DNA from: Owenia fusiformis
Lineage: Eukaryota > Annelida > Polychaeta > Sabellida > Oweniidae
Direction: 5' to 3'
Assembly: GCA_903813345.2 (NCBI GenBank)
Contig: CAIIXF020000003.1
Coordinates: forward strand, 7,837,815-7,901,814
Length of the DNA: 64,000 bases
The notes below the pieces were generated by a model. The model searched no databases. It saw nothing but the letters and a program-made list of their open reading frames with translations, and was not told where the DNA came from. The translations under genes were made by a program, and so were the position numbers. Shown piece after piece: positions 1 to 12,200 of this stretch. Numbering within the stretch: position 1 is the stretch's first letter; every line of letters starts with the position of its first letter.

Positions 1-1
1 A

Positions 2-757
2 GAAGGAAACTCCATACAACATAAGCGTAAGCAGAAAGACATGACATAAGTTTTTGCACAGCAAGTGGAACATTGTATGACAGCATCCTGCGAGGAAGCA
101 TTTGTCACAGAGTTTGCTAATCTAGACCCAGATGAACTACAAGATGGGATATCTATTATGACTGATGCACGCCATGGGTAGCGTAAGAATCCAAATGACT
201 GTGACATAGTATGCACTGGTCTAAGCTCCCACAAAGTTCTGAAAAGCTTGCATATTACAAAGGCTGATGATCCTATACCATAGCGTCATGAGATGGTTGG
301 TACCAGACATCTGTATGACTTTTTTTATGAGAAAGGCATTGATATAAAAGTCCACGCACATGATGCGAACCAATCTGTCAATAAATTTGTATGGGAACGA
401 GATGGTACAACGAATCAAAATGACACATGGCATGGTGGTAAATCCCTAAAGGAAATAGAGAAAGTAGGAAAGGGCACACAGTATAATCATGGCCAGATTT
501 GGCACATGGAACTCTCGGACAAAGTCATCCCAGTGCAAAAACAGTTTCACTGGGCTCTGAAAAACATTGAAGCCCAACAACATGATGGGCTGGATAATAT
601 ATTGTGCCATTTTAAAAATATTCATGATGATTGTGACCCACGATCAAGATGCAGAACAGATCCTAATAACCAAATTAGGTATATCATAATAAGGGATCCA
701 GATACTAGAGATATGTGGAAAAACTCGCTTGAGGTGCTAGTTTCTCTGGACATTTAA
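2..757 (+). pseudogene. Decayed DNA-transposase 3' part, copy 1
   Basis: One frame reads through the window edge to a stop at 755-757 and is broken at 47-49, 179-181 and 281-283. Visible blocks are TDARHG, HKVL, ITKADDP, RHEMVGTRHLYDFF, HDANQSVNKFV, NQNDTWHGGKSLK, ELSDKVIP, HFKNIHDDCDP and SRC. I recall this pattern from transposase-derived proteins that are abundant in aquatic animals, probably Kolobok-like, but the family name is uncertain. The 179-181 and 281-283 stops look like single-base changes (Trp and Gln codons). From about 335 on, the sequence is nearly identical to the copy at 8090. Confidence 0.6.
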
Positions 758-1244
758 ACTTTCAAACATGATAGTACATAATCTTTCAACTGACATTCTG
801 CTTTTATAGCGGAGCCCTGCCTTTAAGTGTCAGTTTATAACTAGTAACAAATGTAACATTGGCATGATATATTACTGACCTTTTATTGTGTTGATAAAAA
901 CAATCAGTGGACAAAATTAACCTAAAGGTAGGGGTTCAGTGAAAAAAAGCTTTTAAAATGAAGTTATACCTCAAAAAAGGCTGGTAATGGGTGACACGTT
1001 TTTTGTAAGGACACACTTTTTGAAAAAAATTCTTCGTTGACTTGTACAATACTAGCAAAACCAGTAAACACTTATTGAACTACTCTTGTGATATTGAAGA
1101 AATACAATCACATTTCTCACTTACCTTAACAATATAAAAAATAAGTAACTCCAACATTTTGTCAAAGTTGGAGTTAAAATAACCTTTGTAGTAAAATGTA
1201 GAAATCCTGGGATCATTACCAACAGATATAACATCAAAGGGACT
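335..1244 (+). repeat. 0.9-kb duplication, copy 1 (partner 8088-9052)
   Basis: The transposase tail plus about 490 bp of 3' flank is nearly identical to 8088-9052. Copy 1 lacks a 9-bp piece of the coding part (near 564) and about 29 bp near 1083 that copy 2 has. The flanks are unrelated outside the shared block. Confidence 0.9.
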
Positions 1245-1764
1245 AGTTTTGTAGTAAACCAGTCTAGTACTTAAAGGTTTGAAAGTGGCTGCTCGGTGGC
1301 CACTTGCATTTTATTTGATGTTGTAATCTTTACAAATATTTAAGTGGTGGGCGTTAAGTTTACTCAATAGATTTACTGATGTGCAGCAGAGTGAAGAACT
1401 GTAGATAAATTTAGGCTTAGATATGTCCAGTGTCCTAATTATCTGGTTAAATTGAATTTGAGGGCTTTCATATACAGCTGAAAAATACTATGAATTTAAA
1501 CATCCACTATAGCCCACAAGATATAAAACTTGCTCAATTTTGAGCAAGACGGTGTCTTTGTTGTACCTCATTATGCTACACATAATTTATTTTCTCTAAA
1601 TTCAAAATTACCTATAACTATTACTCATCTTCCTTTTAAGGCATCATTTCTGGTCAATACCATAAATGGAATCATTTCCGACTATGATTCATTCTTGTAT
1701 CAATTCTATCTTCATACGTAAATTACGTCACACGACCTCAACCAAAAATAGTATTCTTGAAACA

Positions 1765-1772
1765 TATATAAA
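1765..1772 (+). promoter_or_regulatory. TATA-box-like sequence
   Basis: TATATAAA followed by a purine/G-rich stretch lies about 570 bp upstream of the repeat ORF at 2338. It could drive that ORF through an intron ending at 2337. Only the motif and its position support this. Confidence 0.25.
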
Positions 1773-2175
1773 GGGGGAACTATAATTAAAGGGGGCTTTT
1801 TCTGGAGGAACGGAGGGATCGCAAACTCTTTTGGAACTTGGAACATATTTTGTAAGCTAGAATATTAACTGGGAACGCGATTTCAGGATAAGATCAAATT
1901 GGTTTTATGCATTATTCGTCTGAGCGTATTTCAACGTTTGAATAGCGGGAACATATTGCAAGAAACGAGAGCAATTCGTAGAAGATCCGCATTTTGAGTA
2001 TTGTATATATTTAACATATACCTTTATAATGCCATTGCATTAACTACATATGTAGTATTAATTTTATATTAAATCTAACTTTGTACGATTTACTATTTTA
2101 TCACAAGCCAAGCGAGATTGAAAATAGGTTAAAATAAATGATTAACTTCAAGAAATATATAGTCTATATATTAAA

Positions 2176-2260
2176 GAATTCCGAAGCTGTTGGAATATAC
2201 GCACTTGCCTTACACTTTGTGAACAATAAATAAATTATTTGCTCTGATTTTTTAATTAAT
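2176..2260 (+). repeat. 84-bp direct repeat, left copy
   Basis: It begins GAATTCCGAAGCTGTTGG, contains AATAAATAAATT and ends in a T/A-rich run. The partner at 4120-4203 is about 95% identical. Together they bracket the tandem-repeat ORF like short terminal repeats or duplicated 3' ends with polyadenylation signals. Confidence 0.85.
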
Positions 2261-2337
2261 ATAGAACATAGTCAGGGTGATGGAGGTTTGGTACAAGTAG
2301 AACATAATTGTATACATTCAAATGTCTTTACCTTCAG

Positions 2338-3999
2338 ATGAATACAACCTTAGAAGCCAACCTACACTACAATGACGAACCCATGAGATTCCTTGAAGAT
2401 CAAGAGCTAAATGACCTATGGAATGAGCTATTGAATACTTCGTCAATTACTCCAGATCTACAACAATCTACCTCCTTGAATGATACGTCTATGGCGACTG
2501 AACAATATCTATCAACTACTGGTGACACAAAACAATCTAACTCTTCAAATGATACTTCTATGGCGACTGAACAATATCTATCAACTACTGGTGACACAAA
2601 ACAATCTAACTCTTCAAATGATACTTCTATGGCAACTGAACAATATCTATCAACTACTGGTGACACAAAACAATCTAACTCTTCAAATGATACTTCTATG
2701 GCAACTGAACAATATCTATCACCTACTGGTGACACAAAACAATCTAACTCTTCAAATGATACTTCTATGGCAACTGAACAATATCTATCAACTACTGGTG
2801 ACACAAAACAATCTAACTCTTCAAATGATACTTCTATGGCAACTGAACAATATCTATCACCTACTGGTGACACAAAACAATCTAACTCTTCAAATGATAC
2901 TTCTATGGCAACTGAACAATATCTATCAACTACTGGTGACACAAAACAATCTAACTCTTCAAATGATACTTCTATGGCAACTGAACAATATCTATCACCT
3001 ACTGGTGACACAAAACAATCTAACTCTTCAAATGATACTTCTATGGCAACTGAACAATATCTATCAACTACTGGTGACACAAAACAATCTAACTCTTCAA
3101 ATGATACTTCTATGGCGACTGAACAATATCTATCAACTACTGGTGACACAAAACAATCTAACTCTTCAAATGATACTTCTATGGCAACTGAACAATATCT
3201 ATCAACTACTGGTGACACAAAACAATCTAACTCTTCAAATGATACTTCTATGGCAACTGAACAATATCTATCAACTACTAGTGACACAAAACAATCTAAC
3301 TCTTCAAATGATACTTCTATGGCAACTGAACAATATCTATCAACTACTGGTGACACAAAACAATCTAACTCTTCAAATGATACTTCTATGGCGACTGAAC
3401 AATATCTATCAACTACTGGTGACACAAAACAATCTAACTCTTCAAATGATACTTCTATGGCAACTGAACAATATCTATCAACTACTGGTGACACAAAATA
3501 ATCTAACTCTTCAAATGATACTTCTATGGCAACTGAACAATATCTATCAACTACTGGTGACACAAAACAATCTAACTCTTCAAATGATACTTCTATGGCG
3601 ACTGAACAATATCTATCAACTACTGGTGACACAAAACAATCTAACTCTTCGAATGATACTTCTATGGCGACGGAACAAAATAAAGAAACTACTAGTGACA
3701 CAAAGCAATTCGACTCCTTCAAACAACAGCAAACAACTTCACATAACTACAGACAAATAAGAAGAAGCCTATCATCGCCACCATCGGACACCCCAACACC
3801 TATAATAATAAACACACCCCCCACTTATCCAAATACCAGCATATTCCATGAAAGGGACAATTCCATTACAGTATATATGGGATCGAACGTAACAACCCAA
3901 TGTTTAGAATTAACAGCAAGTGGTATGGATAGACCATACGTACTTCATCTAACTGTACCAAGAGACCGAACTTTTAAGGTCCATTTTACCAAATGCTGA
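2338..3999 (+). pseudogene. Ser/Thr-rich tandem-repeat protein with one premature stop
   Basis: ATG at 2338 follows a possible splice acceptor. The frame encodes a non-repeated head (MNTTLEANLHYNDEPMRFLE onward), then 23-residue repeats containing SMATEQYLSTTGDTK and SNSSNDT, then a unique tail with YMGSNVTTQCLEL, MDRPYVLHLTVPRDR and a final TKC. A TAA at 3499-3501, a C-to-T change in a Gln codon, breaks the frame inside one repeat; reading resumes at once and stays open to 3999. No signal peptide or known domain is visible. Head and tail share this frame and the GCA/GCG variation is silent in it, which supports it over the other open frames. Function unknown. Confidence 0.5.
2488..3729 (+). 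repeat. 69-bp tandem array, 17 full periods
   Basis: TCTATGGC recurs every 69 bases from 2488 to 3661, exactly 17 periods, and a degenerate last unit follows. Units differ at a few sites only: GCA/GCG, ACT/CCT, GGT/AGT and the CAA/TAA nonsense change. The period is divisible by three, so several frames stay open. Confidence 0.95.
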
Positions 4000-4119
4000 C
4001 AACGTTTCTACATTATTTTTGCAACATGATTTCATTATTTACATACTAAGCATTTGCATATTGTCTACGTTCCAATCTTTGTTTGATAACTTAGTCAGTA
4101 ACCGTATTATTTATAAAAT

Positions 4120-4203
4120 GAATTCCAAAGCTGTTGGAATATACGTACTTGCCTTACACTTTGTGAACAATAAATAAATTATTTGTTCTGATTATTAATT
4201 AAT
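4120..4203 (+). repeat. 84-bp direct repeat, right copy
   Basis: It starts GAATTCCAAAGCTGTTGG and carries AATAAATAAATT, matching 2176-2260 with about four differences. It lies about 120 bp after the repeat ORF stop, so it may be that gene's polyadenylation region. Confidence 0.85.
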
Positions 4204-7200
4204 ACGTCTGTTATAATTATTTGAGATACATATTCCAATATTTTGGGGAATTCATAAATTACAATATTGATAGTATTTGGGTCTGTTTGCGAGTAACCGA
4301 TAACATCACGATCCCCGGGCAAATCGTTTTTATTAAATTCCTCAAGGGAGGGCTTACCGTGGGGGAGAAAAGCCAGTACAACATCTTATTGATCTATTCA
4401 ACTTTGACAGGTATTGTGTTTGGTTTGAATAGAGTAAGCGTGACCAGAGTAAATCAGGTAGATAAGGCACTGATATGGCTATTGCACATTGCAACACAAT
4501 TTATATACATGTATGTGTACATATATATGTGATTCATTTTGGTTAACTGTTCAGTTATCTTTACCAATTTACACATATATAATATCATTTGCAAAGAGAA
4601 AATATTTTATTTCATTTGACCATATCAAGCATGTGACTGTTTCTGTATATAAGTCCATTGTAAACACTTTAAGTATTGTAATTAAACAGTATACATTTTG
4701 TTTGTACATCTCCCTGGTTATTTGTAATGTGAAAATCAGTTATCACTCCGCAGACAGAATCTAAGACTATTATTCATAATTACAGTAATTATGTGAAAAG
4801 GTGTTTTGTAAAGTAGTGGGAGGGGGGGGGACACATGGACTAATACCTTGACTTACTGAATCTATCTGTGAAAGAAATTAATCAAGATTTAGACAAATGA
4901 AATCAATACATACAGTATGCATTCCAAATAATTATCAAAATGTTAACTATTGCAATTTATTTATTGATAAAATAAAATTCCCAAAAAACTCTAACATTCT
5001 TGTTTAGAAAATACTTTTTACTCATCTGATATAATGCTTTCAAAGAAGCAAAAGAAAATATTTTTTATGTCATGCAAATGTGTAATGCATAATTACATAT
5101 GAAAACAACGAGGCTTAAAATAGCACAATGTATGTTTTAACTTATTAAGGCATATTTTTTGTTTTCTTTTGTATTTGTTGCAATGATTATATGCATGGTA
5201 AAGCAGAGATAACATACATGTATAAACACATGTACAGTACCTGCATGTTAGGAGTATAATTACACAAGTTACACAATCGATAGGTCCAGGTGATATGTAT
5301 AGGAGATTGATATGCTAGGACCAAAATGTTACAATGTGTCTTCAGAAATATTTTAAAATATTAGAGTATCAAAGCAAAAAATATATTCTCTTGGATGATC
5401 TTTTCAACAGGCTTAAAACAAATTTAGAGGATTCAGAATGAGCGAAAAAATTAAGAAAATCGAACTTATTGAGATCAATTAAAAGACATGTTCATGAAAT
5501 CAAACTTGATCAAAGTGAAAGAACATGTAAAGTAGTGACATTGTTAGGTGTTAAAATTTGCAACCAACGGTCAAAACCAGCAGATAATAAAAATAACATT
5601 AGTGCTTCCTGCCAACACCACAAAACAAATAACATTCCATTAGTATATATAAGATAAAATAAAACAATTAGAAAGTGTTTTTTTCATGAGATCAATGTCG
5701 CTTGTATACATTCACATTTTAATTTTATGTATATATATCGCGTTTCAAATTTTTCATTTATGGTAATTTAAAATGTTTTTATAAAAACAAGGTATTCTCA
5801 AATATCTAAACGTTGTCTCTATTCGGGAAAAGGGAATATCTTGTTTAATTCATAACATACATGAATTGCAATCATACACTACTCAAACAATGCGTAGCAA
5901 TTACTCATTTAACTACAGTTACTTTAGAAATCGTTTAATTTTCAATAACATAATGCAATGCGATTATTTTTCATGATGTTCATTTAATAAATATCAATAA
6001 ATTAAAAAACAAAACAAAAAACATTGTTATCATTATGTCAATTGATGTCACCATAATCAACCTGGCGTTATATTAGTCAGTTGACATTAAATTGACATTT
6101 TCCATCTTTCTCATAAAGCTCCATTATAATCAAATGCTCTATATTTGCATCAGGAGTGATATTAAGAAAGATTGATTAATGACGGCATGTTTTACATCTT
6201 TTATATTTTACAACACCGTTATTAAAAACATTTTGGGGACCAAAATAGTAAAAACTAATAAAAAACAATCATATATCATTAATTTATTCTTTTACTTTTT
6301 AATTTTACTTTTTGCATTCATGTTATGATTCACTAAACGATTTAAATCAACTGTTCATTGCTCACTCTGTTCAACATCATTAAACATTGTTGAATCAGAC
6401 AAAATGCTTCAGGCTACGTACATATTTTGTTTACCATTTCAAATTACACATATTAATATCTGACCAATTATATTTCATATTCAAAATAAAAAGCCTTCCA
6501 TCAATTTACCAATAATATAAATGCCAACATTTGACATCCATAACCTAGGGGTTTATGTGGGAGGAAGATAACATTGTGCCGTTACAAAAAAGCAGAATCT
6601 AACAATAATAAATGATGAGGTCAACAATGTGACTAGTGTAGCTGTGCAAAATGCACAAAATTTGTCACTTCAAACATTAAAATTTGCGACCAATGGTCAA
6701 AACCAGCAGATAATAAAATAAATAGGGGGTTTAATTCTGGGAACGGAAGGAAGAACTGGGGAGAACAACTTAGGAGGAAAACTTGGAAGGAAAGATTTGA
6801 GGGAACAACTTAGGAGGAAAACTTGGAAGGAAAGATTTGAGGGAACATTTTTGAGGAAACATTTTGAAGGTGAGAGTTGGGGAAAACATTTGAGGGAGAT
6901 TTTGAAGACTTAAACATTTGATAAGAACTTGAAAAATCATCTTGAACTTTTGAATGTAAAAATTCTTGAATACAATTACAAAGTTAAGTATCATTTACGG
7001 ATCGCGCACTTATTGATAATTTATTTATTTAATTATTTTTTATTCTGAAACCTTGAATAAAATCAGAATAATTTGACTTTATTTTGCTCATCTTTTTATT
7101 CGCGCTATCAAGTTCATGTAAAATCACAAAAGAGGTTTCAGCGGCATCGATCTCATGATTTTATATTATTACATTATCTTATTATCGCAATATCAATGCA

Positions 7201-7688
7201 TTAACATATTATTATAGTATTGATATCAACAGTTCAAATTATATCACGAATGGAATAAAGTTTTTGAGTTTTCGACAATAATTCAAATAGTACTCCAAAT
7301 TGTCTTTACTCGGGTTTTGATTGTAATTGCGTATTGGAATTTTTAATCCTCTCCCGTATTTTAGGAGATGGAGAATAAATAACATTGTATTATTTAAAAA
7401 GGTTGTTTTCTTTTTATTGACATATATATAGTATTATTATTTCAGAATCGTTCATGTTAAGTTCAAATCATATTCTTATCCTTTAGCGACTTTATTTGTT
7501 TCTTCATACTTCCGAGTAAGCTAGTTCTTCAAACGATCCTCATCACGAATTGCCAAGCAAAAGTTAAAAATTTTAGTATAAAAAGCCCCTTTATAACAAC
7601 AGCGAGAGAAAACTCGTTACAACAGAATCATTACAGAAATAAATTCTCAAAGGAACATTGGAAAAGAATATGTATTTTCGAGTATTAA
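4204..7688. other. AT-rich region without a supportable gene
   Basis: Only short ORFs without recognisable domains occur. A roughly 42-bp direct repeat (rich in TCAAAACCAGCAGATAAT) lies at 5559-5601 and 6680-6721. A 40-bp purine-rich unit is tandemly doubled at about 6767-6846. A TATAAAAAG motif lies at 7577-7585. Confidence 0.5.
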
Positions 7689-8099
7689 TTTTGTAAATAT
7701 TATGTAACTAAGCCGATCAATCTCGATGCCTATGAGGATATACTGCAGAGAAAGTGGGAATTCTATGCAAACTGCCAGGAAGCCAAGAAGATAGGAAACT
7801 CTCTTACAAATAAAATAAAGGAAGATATAAAAAACAATAAGGAAAGATTGCAAGTTGCCAAACTACAAAACTCAGTCTATGTCAGAGGAAATCTAAAGCA
7901 TATTGCGACAGTATTAGACAAAGACATTCTGGAGGAATTAACTCTTTATTTTTCACAGAGTGTTCACAATGTTAAAGTTGGTCCTACTGTATCAACATCT
8001 GAAATACAGGTGAACATAGAATTATGTAGCGAAGAATATACATTTTCTACCTACAGCTTCTGTAATGTTATTGAAGGATGTCTCGCAAAGCATGATTAA
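7689..8099 (+). CDS. Unidentified lysine-rich ORF
   Basis: The frame is open from 7689 to TAA at 8097-8099, with no in-frame ATG near its start. It contains AYEDILQRKWEFYANCQEAK, IKEDIKNNKERLQVAKLQNS, VYVRGNLKHIATVLDKDILE and SQSVHNVKVGPTVSTSEIQV. It reads like a real, mostly helical protein segment, possibly an internal exon or a piece of a mobile-element protein. Its 3' end runs into the transposase duplication at about 8088, so it is probably truncated. I do not recognise the family. Confidence 0.4.
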   Translation, partial: FCKYYVTKPINLDAYEDILQRKWEFYANCQEAKKIGNSLTNKIKEDIKNNKERLQVAKLQNSVYVRGNLKHIATVLDKDILEELTLYFSQSVHNVKVGPTVSTSEIQVNIELCSEEYTFSTYSFCNVIEGCLAKHD

Positions 8100-9052
8100 T
8101 ATAAAAGTCCACGAACATGATGCGAACCAATCTGTCAATAAATTTGTATGGGAACGAGATGGTACAACGAATCAAAATGACACATGGCATGGTGGTAAAT
8201 CCCTAAAGGAAATAGAGAAAGAAGGAAAGGGCACACAGTATAATCATGGGCAGATTTGGCACATGGAACTCTCGGACAAAGTCATCCCAGTGCAAAAACA
8301 GTTTCACTGGGCTCTGAAAAATTGTAACAACATTGAAGCCCAACAACATGATGGGCTGGATAATATATTGTGCCATTTTAAAAATATTCATGATGATTGT
8401 GATCCACAATCAAGATGCAGAACAGATCCTCATTACCAAAAAATTAGGTATATCATAATAAGGGATCCAGATACTAGAGATATGTGGAAAAACTCGTTTG
8501 AGGTGCTAGTTTCTCTGGACATTTAAACTTTCAAGCATGATAGTACATAATCTTTCAACTGACATTCTGCTTTTATAGCGGAGCCCTGCCTTTAAGTGTC
8601 AGTTTATAACTAGTAACAAATGTAACATTGGCATGATATATTACTGACCTTTTATTGTGTTGATAAAAACAATCAGTGGACAAAATTAACCTAAAGGTAG
8701 GGGTTCAGTGAAAAAAAGCTTTTAAAATGAAGTTATACCTCAAAAAAGGCTGGTAATGGGTGACACGTTTTTTGTAAGGACACACTTTTTGAAAAAAATT
8801 CTTCGTTGACTTGTACAATAATAGCAAAACCAGTAAACACTTATTGAACTACAGCTGATGGACTTGTTCATCAACTAAAATCGTGTGATATTGAAGAAGT
8901 TCAATCACATTTCTCACTTACCTTAACAATATAAAAAAAATAAAAAAATAAGTAACTCCAACATTTTGTCAAAGTTGGAGTTAAAATAACCTTTGTAGTA
9001 AAATGTAGAAATACTGTGATCATTACACACAGATAAAACATCAAAGGGACTA
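8088..9052 (+). repeat. 0.9-kb duplication, copy 2 (partner 335-1244)
   Basis: This is nearly identical to 335-1244, including the non-coding tail with its tract of A bases. It ends 31 bases from the last base of OPLAH exon 25, so the repeat abuts the splice donor inside the intron. Confidence 0.9.
8090..8526 (+). pseudogene. Decayed DNA-transposase tail, copy 2
   Basis: The frame is open to the stop at 8524-8526, with blocks HDANQSVNKFVWERDGTTNQ, NDTWHGGKSLK, HFHWALKN-like QKQFHWALKNCNNIEAQ and HFKNIHDDCDPQSRC. It keeps three residues (around NCN) that copy 1 has lost. The upstream transposase sequence is absent, so this is a 5'-truncated copy in the opposite orientation to OPLAH. Confidence 0.6.
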
Positions 9053-9083
9053 TCTGAAATATGAAAAGATTAAAGGGTCTCAC

Positions 9084-9233
9084 CTGTGATGCTGCACACA
9101 CGCCAAATGCCTTTAAGATGACATCTACGATTCTCTGTGAGGTCAGTACATTTCCTCCCACTACAGCCGCATGTTCTGAAGGGTCCAGCATACATCCCTT
9201 GGGTATGATGACATGTACAGGCTTCAGGCAACC
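9084..9233 (-). CDS. OPLAH: OPLAH window exon 25 (last found)
   Basis: This 150-bp, phase-0 exon has acceptor cttgtag and donor GTGAGA. It encodes [40 protein letters not shown] and [10 protein letters not shown]. An intact donor shows that the transcript continues. The expected next block (GCMNN-type) was not found in the 9 kb that remain. Confidence 0.96.
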
Positions 9234-12200
9234 CTACAAGATCATACAAGCGTTTATTAGTCTTTTTTGCTCTAATGAGCGGAATGTATCCTTCTTTTTC
9301 CATGAACAAATTTCCCTGAAAGTAAGTTCATTTGAGAACATATTTGTTTTTATACATGATTCCATTCAATTAGTTCACAAAAGTATGCAAACAATTGATT
9401 GCCATATACAGTCAAAACAGAAATGTTTGTGACTACTTTGAATTTAAAAAATAAGCAATCAAATGACCATATTGAAACAGTTTATGTAAAAATAGAAACA
9501 TTTATATTTATCCTAATTTTTGTATATTTCAGATAGAGTAGATTTCATGGCCTGACTTTGTCGGTATAACTTGAAAAATAAGATTTACCTGAAGATTGGG
9601 AGTTTTACTTACCCTCTAGAGGTTAGAACACACATTTTAATGAAACCATATCAGCTATGTTTTGTTCATGATGAAGCATAAGCACAGTACTTGATTGAAA
9701 TTTGTGTTAATGCTTCTTGGACTTTTCCATTTTCCTCGTGTTTACTTCCGGGACGACGTTGCCTCTATTACGAAATAATGTATTGACCTTGAACTTTAAT
9801 TTTGTGACATATCATCCAACCATGTCTAATGTAACAATAATAAAAATATTAGAAAAGAATGTTTTGTGGTCTCTTTTGCAGATGAGTTTAGGACAGGGTA
9901 GAGGAGAATGGCCTGTTCTAAGATAGAAAAAGTTCAACTATTGGTCTGAATGAAATGCTGCGCGGAAAGTATGAATATGTCGTCTGCTGTATTAGTCTAT
10001 TAATATTCTAGGACCTGTTTGTGATGTTTTATAATTTTGACCAAAGTGTAGACGAATACACGCACGTGTAAATTATAAAATCAACGAACAAAGATTCAAT
10101 TTTCACAAATGTTCGGTAATTTATCGTATTGAAACTTCTGGAACTTACTAGGAAATCATTCATTTTCACGATCCATAATTTACCTCTTTGATATTGTGCT
10201 GAATGCTCTATAGTTGACGCAACAAAGGTGATAAGGTTTCATTAAAATGTGTGTTCTAACCTCTAGAGGGTAAGTAAGACTCCTAATCTTCAGGAAAATC
10301 TTATTTTTCAAGTTCTACCGACGAAGTCAGGCCATGAAATCTACTCTAGTAATGTATAATGTGCAGCAAAGCTGTGGCCTGTTGTAATTAAGGGAGTTTC
10401 AGCCATGTTAATTTTTACGAAAATAACATGGCAGAGAAGTATCAAAATATAAGAGGACACAGATATGATAGCTAAACTTCAAAACAAACTAAAATATACA
10501 AAAGTTAGGATAAATAAGTTTTTATTTTTACATAAACTGTTTCAATATGGTCATTTGATTGCTTATTTTTTAAATTCAAAGTAGTCACAAACATTTCTGT
10601 TTTGACTATAAAAACATTAGTGGATATAAAGAAGTTATTCACCAGAGAATAACGACCTTATACCATTATGGTCAAGAGCAATATCTACCTAAAATCCTCT
10701 GTTGAATAAGAAAAATTTATGAAAAATGAATTTTTTTTGAAAAATGAAAATTTTGAAAAAATGAAAATTTTTGAAGTAATGGATTTTTTGAAAATGCAAA
10801 AATATTGAATAAATACCTGGGTTAATATCCATATCATCCATCTAATCCCGATATCATCCCTAATATCATCCCTATCCAAAATTAGTGATTTATCACTTGC
10901 TATTATATACTTGATATTTCACACTGATGATTCTGAATGACTGACCTAACCTGATCCATCTGAATATTCCAAATGACTGAATACACTGGTTTTACTGATT
11001 GTATTTTACCTAGCAATCCTTTGTTACTATGATAAGACAAGTCTTCCTATTGGCCAATTTGCTATCTTGTAATTGGCTAGATAACTACACGAGTGGATGC
11101 CTTTGGAATTCTATGATTTCATGCCACTGGTTTTAGTGATTGTATTTTACCTAGCTCTAATTTGTCACTTTCCTATTGGCCAATAAGCTCACCAATAATT
11201 GGCTATTTAAGTACACAATGATTGCCTAGATGATTACAACAGTGAATGCCTTGTGAATTCTGTTCTCATGACAAGCCTCAGATGTAATACCTTAAAACAA
11301 CACAACATAACTGGTGTCTGAAGCAGTAATCTCTATGACTTAAAATCATTGAATAAACATTTGCAACAGTTGTCAACCTTAAAACAACACTGGTGTCAAC
11401 ATAACTGGCAGAATTAATAATTATCTCTTAATATTATCAATAAACATTAACAAAATTTCTTAATTACAGCCATAAAAACAATAATCCAAAGGCAACCTTT
11501 GTGATTCCTTGGAGATGGGCTGTTATGATTAATTAACATTATGTAACTTATCATGAAAAGAATCATTGGTCTATTGTTCTGAGGGTCTGAATCTTTGTAG
11601 TTGAATGCTGTAAGAGTACTACATTTACACACTATACAAAGTGATCACACCAATTTCAAATGGTAGTGGTAAAGATGAACCATAACGACTAAAAAACCCC
11701 CAAAAAACAGAAAAGTTTGGAACCATATTTTTGAAGTCGTATTTCTATTTTGCATTCTAGGCTAGCTACAAGTCCTTGTGAGCCCCCCCCCCAATACACA
11801 CCCCCTTGTGTGAGAAGGTATGTAGTTTTAGAAGTAGTAGGATATCTTTCATTCAAACAGCTTTATTTATTCTTCAATCATGGAAAGAAGTGAAATACCC
11901 TTGGACCAAGGATGAGTGGGAGGGGATATGCAAAACTTGTGTATTAAAGGCCATTAACAGATGTTTTCAATATTCCGACCCCCCCCCCTCCAATCTTCTT
12001 TATATGTAATGTGTTTTATAAGTAGATAAAGGGGTGGGGTCCACAGTCTTGATGCAAGAATAATAGTACAGATGTCACTGCTGTATATAGAATGTGAATT
12101 ATTTTCAAAACTGTCCTCATGTAGCATTCATTAAAATGTCATTAATCCTGTTAATGGCAGCATTAATGGACACTTAACCAGCAGCTTCACATTGCACATG

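Larger units (their letters stand above)
1245..2337. other. AT-rich non-coding stretch with a TATA-like box
   Basis: No convincing gene is present. The stretch holds TATATAAA at 1765-1772, a G-rich segment just after it, the first 84-bp direct repeat (2176-2260), and a pyrimidine-rich tctttaccttcag ending at 2337. That last motif could be a splice acceptor in front of the ATG at 2338. Confidence 0.4.

Noticed and set aside
2400-3722. 440-residue antisense ORF and 426-residue +2-frame ORF over the 69-bp array
   Set aside because: Both arise because the repeat period is a multiple of three and the unit lacks stops in those frames. Neither has a non-repeated head or tail like that of the 2338 frame.
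4221-4764. Two overlapping 90-100-residue plus-strand ORFs
   Set aside because: AT-rich composition, no recognisable domain and no splice or promoter context.
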